From: Microvirga thermotolerans
GTDB taxonomy: Bacteria; Pseudomonadota; Alphaproteobacteria; Rhizobiales; Beijerinckiaceae
Assembly (NCBI RefSeq): GCF_009363855.1
Contig: NZ_CP045423.1
Location: forward strand, 1,394,001 to 1,458,000
Length of the DNA stretch: 64,000 nucleotides
Reading direction: 5' to 3'
A program made the position numbers and the translations under genes. The notes under the pieces were generated by a model, which saw only the letters and a program-made list of their open reading frames with translations, ran no database searches and was not told where the DNA came from. Shown piece after piece: positions 1 through 6,898 of the stretch (its first letter is position 1; every line of letters starts with the position of its first letter).

Positions 1-81
1 GCCGCCATTCACATCCACAATCGTTGCGAGCGGCCGCCGGAGGACCGGGGAGGCGCTTGAAAGAGGGGCCTCGCGCCGGGC

Positions 82-1107
82 TCAGCTCAAGGCCTTGGCG
101 AGCAGCGGCAGGCTCGTATCCATCCGGTAGTCCACCGAGGAGTGGTTGTCGTGGAACTCCTCGTAGGTGTGCGGGATGCCGGCCGCCTCGAGCTTCCGGT
201 GCAGGATCCGCGATCCGTAGACCATGTTGTACTGGTCGATGTCGCCGCAATCGATGTAGAGGCATTTCAGCCGGCGCAGGGCGTCGCGGTGCTCTTCCGC
301 GTCCACCATGCGCAGCGGGTCCCAGCGCAGCCAGTTGGCCCAGCGCTCCTCGATCGGCTCGCAGGTGTGCAGGTCGACCGGAAGGCGTATCCCGTAGAAC
401 TCCCCGGGCGCCGGATCGAAGGTCGCGGCCTGGGCGAGAATCATCATCGTGTGCCAGTCCGCATCCTTGGCCTTGGGGCCCGCCTCGAACTTGCGGATGA
501 AGGCCTCGATGGACATGCCGTGATCCGCAAGGTGGCGGAGCGCGCCGGCGAACTCGCCGAGATGGTAGAGGAACTCGAAGCCCACGTCGCCCGAATGGCT
601 CGCCGCCGCAGCCCAGACGGACCCGCCGTGACGCAGGGCGTGGACGAGGGTGCCGTATCCGCCCGAGCTCTTGCCGAAGACGCCGCGGCGGCCGTCGCCG
701 CCGCAGGAGAAGCGCCGCTCCACGAAGGGCAGCATCTCCTCGATGAGGAAGGTTTCCCAGGGGCCCGTGGCGGCGCTGTCGATGTACTGGTTGCCGCCGA
801 GCCGGGTAAAGCAGTCGGGGAACGCCACCACGACCGGGGGCATGGCCCCCGTGCCGATCAGCCGGTCGAGCCGTTCCGGGACGTTCTCGCCATAGTTCCT
901 CCAGTTCGTGTGGGCCGGACCGCCCGCGGTGTAGCCCACCAGGTCCACGAGAAGGGGAAGGCCGCGGCCGTCGTGGCCGGCGGGGACGTAGACGTCGACG
1001 CGCCGTCTCGCCGGATCGCCGAGCAGGTTGCCTTTGAGGCACGCGCTGTCGATCCAGAGGGTGTGCACGGTTCCTTCCGGCTGGGTATGGTCCTTCCGCA
1101 TGGTCAT
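82..1107 (-). CDS. Alpha/beta-hydrolase esterase (enterochelin esterase-like)
   Basis: A 341-residue soluble hydrolase with no signal peptide or membrane segment. The nucleophile elbow GKSSGGYG places the catalytic serine at residue 147, inside the usual GxSxG. The preceding FPDCF/GGNQY segment and the late GDIDQYN segment resemble the putative esterase family (Esterase D / Fes-like, PF00756), whose members cleave small esters. The substrate cannot be read from sequence. A second ATG two codons in is an equally good start. The gene is divergent from the permease at 1248 across 140 bp and has no operon partner in the window; whatever lies downstream is beyond the left edge. Confidence 0.8.
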   Translation of the reverse strand: MTMRKDHTQPEGTVHTLWIDSACLKGNLLGDPARRRVDVYVPAGHDGRGLPLLVDLVGYTAGGPAHTNWRNYGENVPERLDRLIGTGAMPPVVVAFPDCFTRLGGNQYIDSAATGPWETFLIEEMLPFVERRFSCGGDGRRGVFGKSSGGYGTLVHALRHGGSVWAAAASHSGDVGFEFLYHLGEFAGALRHLADHGMSIEAFIRKFEAGPKAKDADWHTMMILAQAATFDPAPGEFYGIRLPVDLHTCEPIEERWANWLRWDPLRMVDAEEHRDALRRLKCLYIDCGDIDQYNMVYGSRILHRKLEAAGIPHTYEEFHDNHSSVDYRMDTSLPLLAKALS

Positions 1108-1247
1108 CCTCGTTGGGTGGAGGGCGAACCGTGACGAGGCAGGGGACTTTTGTCCAGATCCAGGCCCCTCGCGGCCGTGAATAAGTCCTTTCGGGACCTA
1201 GCCATTTCCCCTCCGTCGGCGCTACGGTAATTTCGACGAGGCATTGC

Positions 1248-2597
1248 ATGGGGGACAGGACAATGGCCGAAGGTTATCTGCCGAAATGGACGCTGAAGAC
1301 GGAAGGCGTCGTCATGCCGGACGAACGCCTGCCGATGGGGCAGACCATCGTCGTCGGGCTCCAGCACGTGGTCGCCATGTTCGGCGCGACCGTGCTCGCG
1401 CCGATCCTCATGGGGTTCGACCCGAACGTGTCGATCCTGTTCTCGGGCATCGCCACGCTGCTCTTCTTCCTCGTGGTGGGCGGCCGCGTCCCGAGCTATC
1501 TCGGATCGAGCTTCGCCTTCATCGGGCCGGTCCTCGTCGCCACGGGCGCGACGGTCGGCAGCCCCAACCCGAACATCGGCCTCGCGCTCGGCGGCATCAT
1601 CGCCGCGGGTGCCTTGTACTTCCTCATCGGCCTCGTGGTGCAGATGGCCGGGCACCGCTGGGTCGAGCGCCTGATGCCGCCGGTGGTGACGGGCGCCATC
1701 GTCGCGGCGATCGGCCTGGTGCTCGCGCCCATCGCCATCTCCAGCGCCTCGGGCGCCTCGCCGGACAACCAGGCGGGCTCGGACTTCGCCCGGTGGATCT
1801 CGCTCGCGACCGTCGTGGCAGTGGGCCTCGTGGCCGTCTATGCCCCGGGCATGTGGCGCCGGCTGCCGGTGCTGATCGGCGGCGCGGTCGGCTATCTCGC
1901 CTACTACGTCTGCGCCAACATCCTGGGTCTCGGCCAGCCCATCGACTACGCGAAGGTGAGCCAAGCGGCCTGGTTCGGCATGCCGCAGTTCCACAGCCCG
2001 GTCTTCGACATGCGCGCGATCAGCCTGATCGCCCCGGTCGCCCTGATCCTGGTCGCCGAGAACCTCGGGCACATCAAGGCGATCGGCGCGATGACCGGCC
2101 GCAACCTCGATCCCTATCTCGGCCGCGCCTTCATGGGCGACGGGCTCGCCACCATGCTTTCCGGTGCGGCGGGCGGCACGGGCATGACCACCTATGCCGA
2201 GAACATGGGCGTCATGTCGGTCACCCGCATCTACTCGACGCTGATCTTCGTCGTCGCCGCGGTGATCGCGCTCGTCCTCGGCCTGTCGCCGAAGTTCGGC
2301 GCCTTCATCGGCACCATTCCCGGCCCGGTGCTCGGCGGCCTCTCCATCGTGGTCTTCGGCCTCATCGCCGCAACGGCCGGCCGCATCTGGGTGGAAAACC
2401 GGGTGGACTTCTCGAATCCGCGCAACCTGATCACCGTCGCGGTGGCGCTGATCCTCGGGGCGGGCAACTTCAAGCTCACCCTCGGCGGCTTCACCCTGGA
2501 CGGGATCGGCACCGCCACCTTCGGCGCGATCATCCTCTATCACATCCTGCACGCCGGGCAGCCTGCGGCGGCCGAGCAGCCCCAGCCGGCCGAATAG
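1248..2597 (+). CDS. NCS2 uracil/xanthine permease (UraA/RutG type)
   Basis: A 449-residue, very hydrophobic inner-membrane protein with the segment order of the nucleobase:cation symporter-2 family. Near the N-terminus GLQHVVAMFGATVLAPIL is the classic UraA/RutG first helix. SSFAFIGPV follows, and a central AENLGHIKAIGAMTGRNLDP segment carries the acidic residue used for nucleobase binding. The likely role is proton-driven uptake of uracil or a related pyrimidine; RutG and UraA cannot be separated here because no rut or upp gene is adjacent. A GAGG six bases upstream supports the ATG at 1248, though the ATG at 1263 is possible. A strong hairpin terminator follows. Confidence 0.88.
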   Translation: MGDRTMAEGYLPKWTLKTEGVVMPDERLPMGQTIVVGLQHVVAMFGATVLAPILMGFDPNVSILFSGIATLLFFLVVGGRVPSYLGSSFAFIGPVLVATGATVGSPNPNIGLALGGIIAAGALYFLIGLVVQMAGHRWVERLMPPVVTGAIVAAIGLVLAPIAISSASGASPDNQAGSDFARWISLATVVAVGLVAVYAPGMWRRLPVLIGGAVGYLAYYVCANILGLGQPIDYAKVSQAAWFGMPQFHSPVFDMRAISLIAPVALILVAENLGHIKAIGAMTGRNLDPYLGRAFMGDGLATMLSGAAGGTGMTTYAENMGVMSVTRIYSTLIFVVAAVIALVLGLSPKFGAFIGTIPGPVLGGLSIVVFGLIAATAGRIWVENRVDFSNPRNLITVAVALILGAGNFKLTLGGFTLDGIGTATFGAIILYHILHAGQPAAAEQPQPAE

Positions 2598-2622
2598 GCC
2601 CGGCCCAGGAACACCCTTCCGG

Positions 2623-2659
2623 AGCCCGCGTTGGGAACCCAGCGCGGGCTTCTCCTTTT
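2623..2659 (+). terminator. Intrinsic terminator after the NCS2 permease
   Basis: AGCCCGCG (2623-2630) pairs with CGCGGGCT (2643-2650), and TGGG/CCCA extends the stem inward. A T-rich tail (TCTCCTTTTC) follows. It separates the permease from the SDR gene at 2726. Confidence 0.75.
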
Positions 2660-2725
2660 CGAGCCCGGCATTCCCCGGAACGCGCGGCCCTCCGCGGCCG
2701 CTTTCTGCACCAAGCGGATCTTGCC

Positions 2726-3583
2726 ATGAGCTCTCAGACCACCACCATGCCACCCCAGACCCAGGACAAGCAGCCGGGCCGCGAAACGGAGATGCACCCG
2801 CGGCCCGATTACGAGCCGCGGTATCCCGGAAGCGGTCGGCTGAAGGGCAAGGTCGCCCTCATCACCGGCGGCGACAGCGGCATCGGCCGGGCCGTCGCCG
2901 TGCTCTTCGCACGCGAAGGGGCCGATGTGGCCATCGTCTACCTGAACGAGGGAGAGGATGCCCAGGAGACGAAACGCCTGGTCGAACGGGAAGGGCGGCA
3001 GTGCCTGACCATCGCAGGGGACGTCTGCGAGCCGGGCTTTGCAAGGGCCGCCGTGGAACGGACCCTGAAGCAGTTCGGCCGTCTCGACGTCCTCGTCAAC
3101 AACGCCGCCGAGCAGCATCCGCAGAGGGACATTCAGGACATTACCCCGGAGCAGCTCGACCGGACCTTCCGCACGAACATCTTCGGCTATTTCTACGTGA
3201 CGCAGGCCGCCCTGCCGCATCTGGGGAAAGGGGCCGCCATCATCAACACCACCTCGGTGACGGCCTATCGCGGCAGCCCCGAACTGCTCGACTACAGCGC
3301 CACGAAGGGCGCCATCGTCGCCTTCACGCGGTCCCTGGCGAAAAAGCTCGCGGAGCAGGGGATCCGCGTCAACGGCGTCGCACCGGGCCCGATCTGGACG
3401 CCTCTCATCCCCTCGACCTTCCCCGCCGACAAGGTGGCGAAGTTCGGCGCCGACACGCCCCTGAAGCGCCCCGGACAGCCGAACGAGGTGGCGCCCAGCT
3501 ATCTGTTCCTGGCCTGCGAGGATTCCTCCTACGTCACCGGCTCCGTGCTGCACCCGAACGGCGGCGATCCGACCGAGTCCTGA
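2726..3583 (+). CDS. SDR-family oxidoreductase (YghA/YhdF-like stress SDR)
   Basis: 285 residues of the classical short-chain dehydrogenase fold. The cofactor motif TGGDSGIGRA is near residue 47, NNAAEQ marks the central strand, and the catalytic serine (NTTSVTAY) and YSATK follow. The polar N-terminal extension ending in RYPGSGRLKGK is typical of the YghA / general stress protein 39 subgroup, NAD(P)H oxidoreductases often tied to stress regulons. The in-frame ATG at 2726 gives this family's usual length; the longer open frame upstream only shadows the permease. A GGAAC at 2677 has a poor partner (CGCT at 17 nt), so EcfG control is possible but weakly supported. Confidence 0.88.
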   Translation: MSSQTTTMPPQTQDKQPGRETEMHPRPDYEPRYPGSGRLKGKVALITGGDSGIGRAVAVLFAREGADVAIVYLNEGEDAQETKRLVEREGRQCLTIAGDVCEPGFARAAVERTLKQFGRLDVLVNNAAEQHPQRDIQDITPEQLDRTFRTNIFGYFYVTQAALPHLGKGAAIINTTSVTAYRGSPELLDYSATKGAIVAFTRSLAKKLAEQGIRVNGVAPGPIWTPLIPSTFPADKVAKFGADTPLKRPGQPNEVAPSYLFLACEDSSYVTGSVLHPNGGDPTES

Positions 3584-3603
3584 CGGAAGGCGCTTCCTGA
3601 CAG

Positions 3604-3628
3604 AAGAAAGGGCGGCCGAAGGCCGCCC
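3604..3628 (-). terminator. Intrinsic terminator of the 3661-3870 gene
   Basis: On the minus strand GGGCGGCC, a 3-nt loop and GGCCGCCC are followed by TTTCTTC. It lies just beyond the stop codon of the small membrane protein gene. Confidence 0.7.
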
Positions 3629-3660
3629 TCAGTCCGTGTGGAGAAACTCTGAAGCGCCGC

Positions 3661-3870
3661 TCAGCGCCGGTTGCGGACCCTGACGGGGACCGGAACGGGA
3701 GCGGGGGCAGGGGCCATCCATGCAAAGAAAAGCATCAACGCGGCCAGGGAGGCGCCGACCAGGAACACGATCTCGGCGATTTCCACCTGGGACGTCCAGC
3801 CGATGGCTGCCGCAAGGGATGTGAGGATCGTAAAAATGAAAAATGTACGCAGGGCAATGGAGCGATTCAT
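3661..3870 (-). CDS. Small two-helix membrane protein under an EcfG promoter
   Basis: A 69-residue protein starting MNRSIALRTF. Two hydrophobic stretches (about residues 8-25 and 32-52) are joined by a short acidic loop (QVEIAEIV), and the tail is proline/valine/arginine-rich (APVPVPVRVRNRR). GGGAGG eight bases before the ATG at 3870 fixes this start; the longer frame lacks a ribosome site. A perfect EcfG promoter lies 28 bases upstream and a terminator follows, so it is a monocistronic stress gene. I recognise no family beyond small membrane protein. Its function is unknown; the promoter suggests a role in envelope stress. Confidence 0.75.
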   Translation of the reverse strand: MNRSIALRTFFIFTILTSLAAAIGWTSQVEIAEIVFLVGASLAALMLFFAWMAPAPAPVPVPVRVRNRR

Positions 3871-3897
3871 CGGAATAGCCTCCCAATTGTATTGGGA

Positions 3898-3922
3898 AAC
3901 GTGCCTTTCAGATCTGGGTTCC
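3898..3922 (-). promoter_or_regulatory. EcfG (general stress sigma) promoter, exact match
   Basis: On the minus strand GGAAC (3922-3918), 16 nt, CGTT (3901-3898). This is the established EcfG-family consensus, and it precedes the small membrane protein gene with the start codon at 3870. Confidence 0.85.
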
Positions 3923-3990
3923 ATACTGCTCTGGTCTCCTTCCAATACTTGCCGTTCGCGCATCGAAACAGGCAAATGAGTCAGAAAGAC

Positions 3991-4016
3991 GGAACCCTAC
4001 GGTCGCGCTTCGCGTT
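3991..4016 (+). promoter_or_regulatory. EcfG promoter, exact match with 17-nt spacer
   Basis: GGAAC (3991-3995), 17 nt, CGTT (4013-4016). It lies 50 bases before the DUF1328 start codon and is divergent from the promoter at 3898-3922. Confidence 0.83.
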
Positions 4017-4066
4017 GTTCGGACATCATCGGCTGCGGCCGATCCAATGCAAAGCGAGGTAACACC

Positions 4067-4240
4067 ATGCTCGGTTGGGCTGTCACTTTCCTGATCATCG
4101 CCCTGGTCGCGGCTCTCTTCGGTTTCGGCGGCATCGCCGGCACGGCGGTCGAGATCGCGAAGCTCATCTTCTTCGTGGCGATCGTGCTCTTCGCCATTTC
4201 CGCCGTGATCGGGCTTCTGCGCGGGCGCAACGTGCCCTGA
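4067..4240 (+). CDS. DUF1328 / UPF0391 small membrane protein
   Basis: A 57-residue protein ([20 protein letters not shown]...) made of two hydrophobic helices around a [12 protein letters not shown] turn and ending RGRNVP. This pattern is diagnostic of the DUF1328 (YtjA) family of tiny inner-membrane proteins, common in proteobacteria and of unknown biochemical function. GAGG seven bases upstream supports the ATG. An exact EcfG promoter precedes it and a perfect terminator follows, so it looks like a single-gene member of the general stress regulon. Confidence 0.88.
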   Translation: MLGWAVTFLIIALVAALFGFGGIAGTAVEIAKLIFFVAIVLFAISAVIGLLRGRNVP

Positions 4241-4263
4241 CGCGGACGGGTCCGCATCGGAAA

Positions 4264-4290
4264 GCGCCGCCTGCGGGCGGCGTTTTTCGT
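4264..4290 (+). terminator. Intrinsic terminator after the DUF1328 gene
   Basis: CGCCGCC (4265-4271), loop TGCG, GGCGGCG (4276-4282), then TTTTT. Confidence 0.85.
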
Positions 4291-4367
4291 TTGGGGGGCG
4301 TCCTGCCGTAAGGACAGAAGTGGAGGGACAGAAAAGGGACGCGGCCGCGCCGGACCGGGAGCGAGGC

Positions 4368-4913
4368 TCAACCGGTCCCCTGCAGGGCCGCCCGGGTCAT
4401 GCTGTCGGGGCCGAGGTCCTCCACGTCGTCCACGTTGAGGAGAGAGGCAAGGCGAAACCGGGCCCGGTTGACGCGGCTCTTGATGGTGCCGACGGCGCAG
4501 CCGCAGATATTGGCGGCCTCCTCGTAGGAGAAGCCCGAGGCCCCGACGAGGAGCAACGCTTCCCGCTGGTCCGGAGGAAGCTTGGCAAGGGCGTTGCGGA
4601 AATCCTCGAAATCCAGTCGGGCGCCCTGTTCGGGCTGCACCTTCAGGCGGCTCGCATAGGACCCTTCCGGGTCCTCCACCTCCCGCCGGCGCTTGCGGTA
4701 TTCGGAATGGAAGAGGTTGCGCAGGATCGTGAAGAGCCAGGCATTGAGGTTCGTGCCGCGCTCGAAGCGATGGAGATTGGAGAGGGCGCGCAGCAGGGTG
4801 TCCTGAACGAGATCGTCGGCCCGGTCGACCTGTCCCGACAGGGAAATGGCGAAGGCACGTAAACTCGGAACGGCAGCGAGGAGAGCCTCGCGCAGAGCCG
4901 GATCCGGAGTCAT
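4368..4913 (-). CDS. ecfG: EcfG-family extracytoplasmic-function sigma factor
   Basis: 181 residues with sigma region 2 at about 10-75 (DDLVQDTLLRALSNLHRF) and region 4 at about 108-158 (LPPDQREALLL, then GCAVGTIKSRVNRAR as the recognition helix). Sequence and context make this EcfG, the master sigma factor of the alphaproteobacterial general stress response, which directs RNA polymerase to GGAAC/CGTT promoters. It overlaps nepR by four bases (ATGA), so synthesis is translationally coupled to its anti-sigma factor. In the established model NepR holds EcfG inactive until phosphorylated PhyR captures NepR. The operon promoter is itself an EcfG site, giving positive feedback. Confidence 0.96.
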   Translation of the reverse strand: MTPDPALREALLAAVPSLRAFAISLSGQVDRADDLVQDTLLRALSNLHRFERGTNLNAWLFTILRNLFHSEYRKRRREVEDPEGSYASRLKVQPEQGARLDFEDFRNALAKLPPDQREALLLVGASGFSYEEAANICGCAVGTIKSRVNRARFRLASLLNVDDVEDLGPDSMTRAALQGTG

Positions 4914-5128
4914 TTGGACCTCTCCGCGCTGCTCCGGTCCAGCTTCTCGAGGAGTTCCTTGAACCGGTCCGGGACGGGCTGCTGCATCAGCTCGTCGTAC
5001 ATGGCCCGTAGCTGGTCGCCGATACGCTTCTGGCTCGTCTTGTCCAGCTGCGGTTCGGATGCAAGCTTTTCGCTCAACGACTCCTCCGGGATGACCCGAG
5101 CCAGCTTGTTTCCCTTCTCACCCGTCAT
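4910..5128 (-). CDS. nepR: NepR anti-sigma factor
   Basis: A 72-residue acidic/basic helical protein whose core at residues 34-64 (QKRIGDQLRAMYDELMQQPVPD, then RFKELLEKLD) is the NepR signature, the two helices that bind either EcfG or the sigma-like domain of PhyR. An ATG at 5128 with AAGGGGA upstream is chosen over the ATG at 5206, which would add 26 atypical residues and lie at the predicted -10 element. It precedes and overlaps ecfG and is divergent from phyR, the usual alphaproteobacterial order. No histidine kinase for the pathway is encoded in this window. Confidence 0.95.
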   Translation of the reverse strand: MTGEKGNKLARVIPEESLSEKLASEPQLDKTSQKRIGDQLRAMYDELMQQPVPDRFKELLEKLDRSSAERSK

Positions 5129-5207
5129 AGAGGTCCCCTTGCGATACCCACAGGCTAATTCAGGATGGTTAACCTTGGCAGTATCTGTATATTCATTTTC
5201 GAGCAAT

Positions 5208-5232
5208 AACGCTGTCTACTGCCTCAGGTTCC
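5208..5232 (-). promoter_or_regulatory. EcfG promoter of nepR-ecfG, exact match
   Basis: Minus strand GGAAC (5232-5228), 16 nt, CGTT (5211-5208). It implies a leader of roughly 70 nt before nepR and autoregulation of the sigma factor. Confidence 0.9.
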
Positions 5233-5239
5233 CGGGAAT

Positions 5240-5264
5240 GGAACTTTCTCCGGGCTGCCGAGTT
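5240..5264 (+). promoter_or_regulatory. Probable EcfG promoter of phyR (near consensus)
   Basis: GGAAC (5240-5244), 16 nt, AGTT (5261-5264), one base off CGTT. Its -35 lies back-to-back with the nepR -35, separated by only 7 nt, so the two regulators appear to share one compact divergent control region. Confidence 0.65.
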
Positions 5265-5313
5265 AAATGGTCCGTAGCGAGAACCGAGTCAAAAACTAAA
5301 TAAGGGGAAGCGA

Positions 5314-6117
5314 ATGTCGACAGCCCAGCTCGTCGTCCAGCACCTGCCGTATCTTCGTCGTTATGCCCGCGCCCTCACCGGGAGCCAGATGGCTGGCGAC
5401 GCCTATGTCGCGGCCACCCTGGAGACCCTGGTCAGTGAGCCGGACACCATCGGGCCGTCCGGCAATGTGAAAGTCGAGCTTTTCCGGGTCTTTACCCGCA
5501 TCTGGAACTCCCTTTCGGTGAACGGCCGCAGCGAGCAGGTCCAGCGGGATCTCCCCGCCGAGGTGCGCCTGGGCCAGATCACTCCCCTGCCGCGTCAGGC
5601 GTTCCTGCTCTCCTGCCTCGAGGGATTCGGGGAGGAGGAGGTCGGCCAGATCCTCGATGCGGATACGAAGACGGTCCGGGAGCTTGTCGACGAGGCCGGC
5701 CGCGAACTCGCCGCCGACATGGCGACCGACATCCTCATCATCGAGGACGAGCCCCTCATCGCCATGGATCTCGAGGCTCTCGTCGAAGGGCTGGGGCACA
5801 ACGTCATCGGAGTCGCCCGGACCCGCACCGAGGCGGTCAAGCTGGCCTCGGCCAAGCGGCCCGGCCTCATTCTGGCAGACATCCAGCTCGCCGACGGCAG
5901 CTCCGGCCTGGACGCGGTCAACGACCTGCTCAAGGCCTTCGAGGTTCCGGTGATCTTCATCACCGCCTATCCGGAGCGCTTCCTGACCGGCGAGCGGCCC
6001 GAGCCGGCCTTCCTCATTGCGAAACCCTTCCAGCCTGCGAACGTGTCCGCCGTGATCAGCCAAGCGCTCTTCTTCCAGCAGAGCGCCCGGCGTCGCGAGG
6101 TTCGTGCGACCGCCTGA
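5314..6117 (+). CDS. phyR: PhyR anti-anti-sigma response regulator
   Basis: 267 residues. An N-terminal sigma-like domain (about 1-130) mimics EcfG, and a C-terminal receiver domain (about 138-255) has acidic residues E144/D145, phosphoacceptor D189 in ILADIQL, T217 in the FITAYP segment and K237 in AKPF. Phosphorylation opens the protein so that the sigma-like half binds NepR and frees EcfG. AGGGG upstream of the ATG supports the start. It is divergent from nepR-ecfG across 185 bp that contain two facing EcfG-type promoters, and it is closed by its own terminator. All key receiver residues are present, so it should be functional. Confidence 0.96.
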   Translation: MSTAQLVVQHLPYLRRYARALTGSQMAGDAYVAATLETLVSEPDTIGPSGNVKVELFRVFTRIWNSLSVNGRSEQVQRDLPAEVRLGQITPLPRQAFLLSCLEGFGEEEVGQILDADTKTVRELVDEAGRELAADMATDILIIEDEPLIAMDLEALVEGLGHNVIGVARTRTEAVKLASAKRPGLILADIQLADGSSGLDAVNDLLKAFEVPVIFITAYPERFLTGERPEPAFLIAKPFQPANVSAVISQALFFQQSARRREVRATA

Positions 6118-6152
6118 CACGGCGCCTTCTCGCGAGGCTGCTTAGCTTAAGT

Positions 6153-6184
6153 AAATGCCCGGCTGTCGGCCGGGCATTTCTTTT
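6153..6184 (+). terminator. Intrinsic terminator of phyR
   Basis: AAATGCCCGGC (6153-6163), 5-nt loop, GCCGGGCATTT (6169-6179), then CTTTTA. Confidence 0.85.
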
Positions 6185-6204
6185 ATGATGCAAGAGGCGC
6201 AAAT

Positions 6205-6234
6205 AAAAAAAGACGGGCTTGAAAAAGCCCGTCT
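6205..6234 (-). terminator. Intrinsic terminator of small RNA 1
   Basis: Minus strand AGACGGGCTT, loop TTTC, AAGCCCGTCT, then TTTTTTTA. On the plus strand there is no U tract, so it acts only on minus-strand transcription, where no protein gene precedes it. Confidence 0.88.
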
Positions 6235-6289
6235 GAAGGTGCCGGCCAATGCACAAGGGGAATGCGGGGAGGACCAGGAGGCCGGTACT
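6205..6289 (-). ncRNA. Candidate EcfG-dependent small RNA 1
   Basis: An intergenic transcript unit with no ORF. An exact EcfG promoter (6320-6295) predicts a start near 6288 and a perfect 10-bp terminator (6234-6211, then seven Us) ends it after about 80 nt. The 5' half can fold as CCGGCC/GGCCGG with one mismatch at its base, presenting a 32-nt loop that contains CCUCCCC and UUCCCC, sequences complementary to ribosome binding sites. C-rich exposed loops are a known feature of alphaproteobacterial regulatory RNAs, including stress-induced GsrN of Caulobacter, but I cannot show homology. The segment GCCGGCACCUU is shared with the second candidate at 9900-9968. Exact ends are inferred. Confidence 0.65.
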
Positions 6290-6294
6290 TCAAG

Positions 6295-6320
6295 AACGCG
6301 ATGACAGCGTTAAAGGTTCC
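6295..6320 (-). promoter_or_regulatory. EcfG promoter of small RNA 1, exact match
   Basis: Minus strand GGAAC (6320-6316), 17 nt, CGTT (6298-6295). No minus-strand gene follows; a strong terminator lies about 60 bases downstream. Confidence 0.82.
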
Positions 6321-6356
6321 GCACCTGTTCTTTTATTTACGAAAAGTAAATGCCCC

Positions 6357-6381
6357 GGAACATCGCCCAAACGGCTGCGTT
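6357..6381 (+). promoter_or_regulatory. EcfG promoter of the 6423 gene, exact match
   Basis: GGAAC (6357-6361), 16 nt, CGTT (6378-6381). It is divergent from the small RNA 1 promoter, with 36 nt between the two -35 elements. A short inverted repeat (ATTTAC...GTAAAT, 6335-6351) sits between them. Confidence 0.87.
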
Positions 6382-6422
6382 GTTTTGGCAGAGTAGCCAA
6401 GCTGCCGCACCGGGAGGGGAAT

Positions 6423-6857
6423 ATGCGCCATCTGCCTGCGATCGCGATCGGAACCGTAGGGAGCGCATTTCTCGCCTTGAGCCTTCTCTCCGACGGCGCG
6501 ACCGGGAAGATTGCCCCCGTCCCTGCGCCCGCCGCGTCGGCGGTGCGTGACGCGGGGCCGGCGCCCCTCGTCATCGAGGCGATCGACGGCCGGATCCTGT
6601 TCGGTCCCGATTCGATCGCCAACACGAACTATCTCGACGGCGTCGCCCGTCCGGTCGCGACCCTGAAGGAGGAGCGGCGGAGCCCCCCTCAGGAGCCCGC
6701 TTCCCAGCAGCACGAGACCCGTGACGAACCGCAGAAGAAGAAGCGTCCGCAGACCTTCGGATGCGTGACATCGGTGAGCCCGTTGGCGCGCGCCTCGGCC
6801 GAACAGAGCCCCAGCCTCTGCTTGGCCTGGAACGAAGATGGGCGCATCCTGGGATAG
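6423..6857 (+). CDS. Small exported protein of unknown function, EcfG-controlled
   Basis: 144 residues. The start MRHLPAIAIGTVGSAFLALS is a signal peptide or N-terminal anchor, followed by an Ala/Pro-rich linker and a charged QKKKRPQ stretch. A compact C-terminal segment with two cysteines (FGCVTSVSPLARAS, then SLCLAW) suggests one disulfide in the periplasm. GGGAGGGG before the ATG supports the start; the longer frame has none. An exact EcfG promoter precedes it. I do not recognise a named family. A likely operon partner, the ABC exporter, begins 41 bases downstream with no terminator between. Confidence 0.72.
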   Translation: MRHLPAIAIGTVGSAFLALSLLSDGATGKIAPVPAPAASAVRDAGPAPLVIEAIDGRILFGPDSIANTNYLDGVARPVATLKEERRSPPQEPASQQHETRDEPQKKKRPQTFGCVTSVSPLARASAEQSPSLCLAWNEDGRILG

Positions 6858-6898
6858 GCGGCGCACGGAAGCCGGCTTTGCAATCGTCGGAGAGACGC

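Noticed and set aside
1104..2753. Long minus-strand ORF (549 codons) opposite the NCS2 permease
   Set aside because: Arg/Asp/Glu/His-rich with no domain; a shadow of the high-GC permease gene on the other strand.
6056..6256. 66-codon minus-strand ORF overlapping the phyR 3' end and the small RNA 1 terminator
   Set aside because: It would read through the perfect phyR and RNA 1 hairpins and starts inside the RNA without a ribosome site, so it is not the product of the 6295 promoter.
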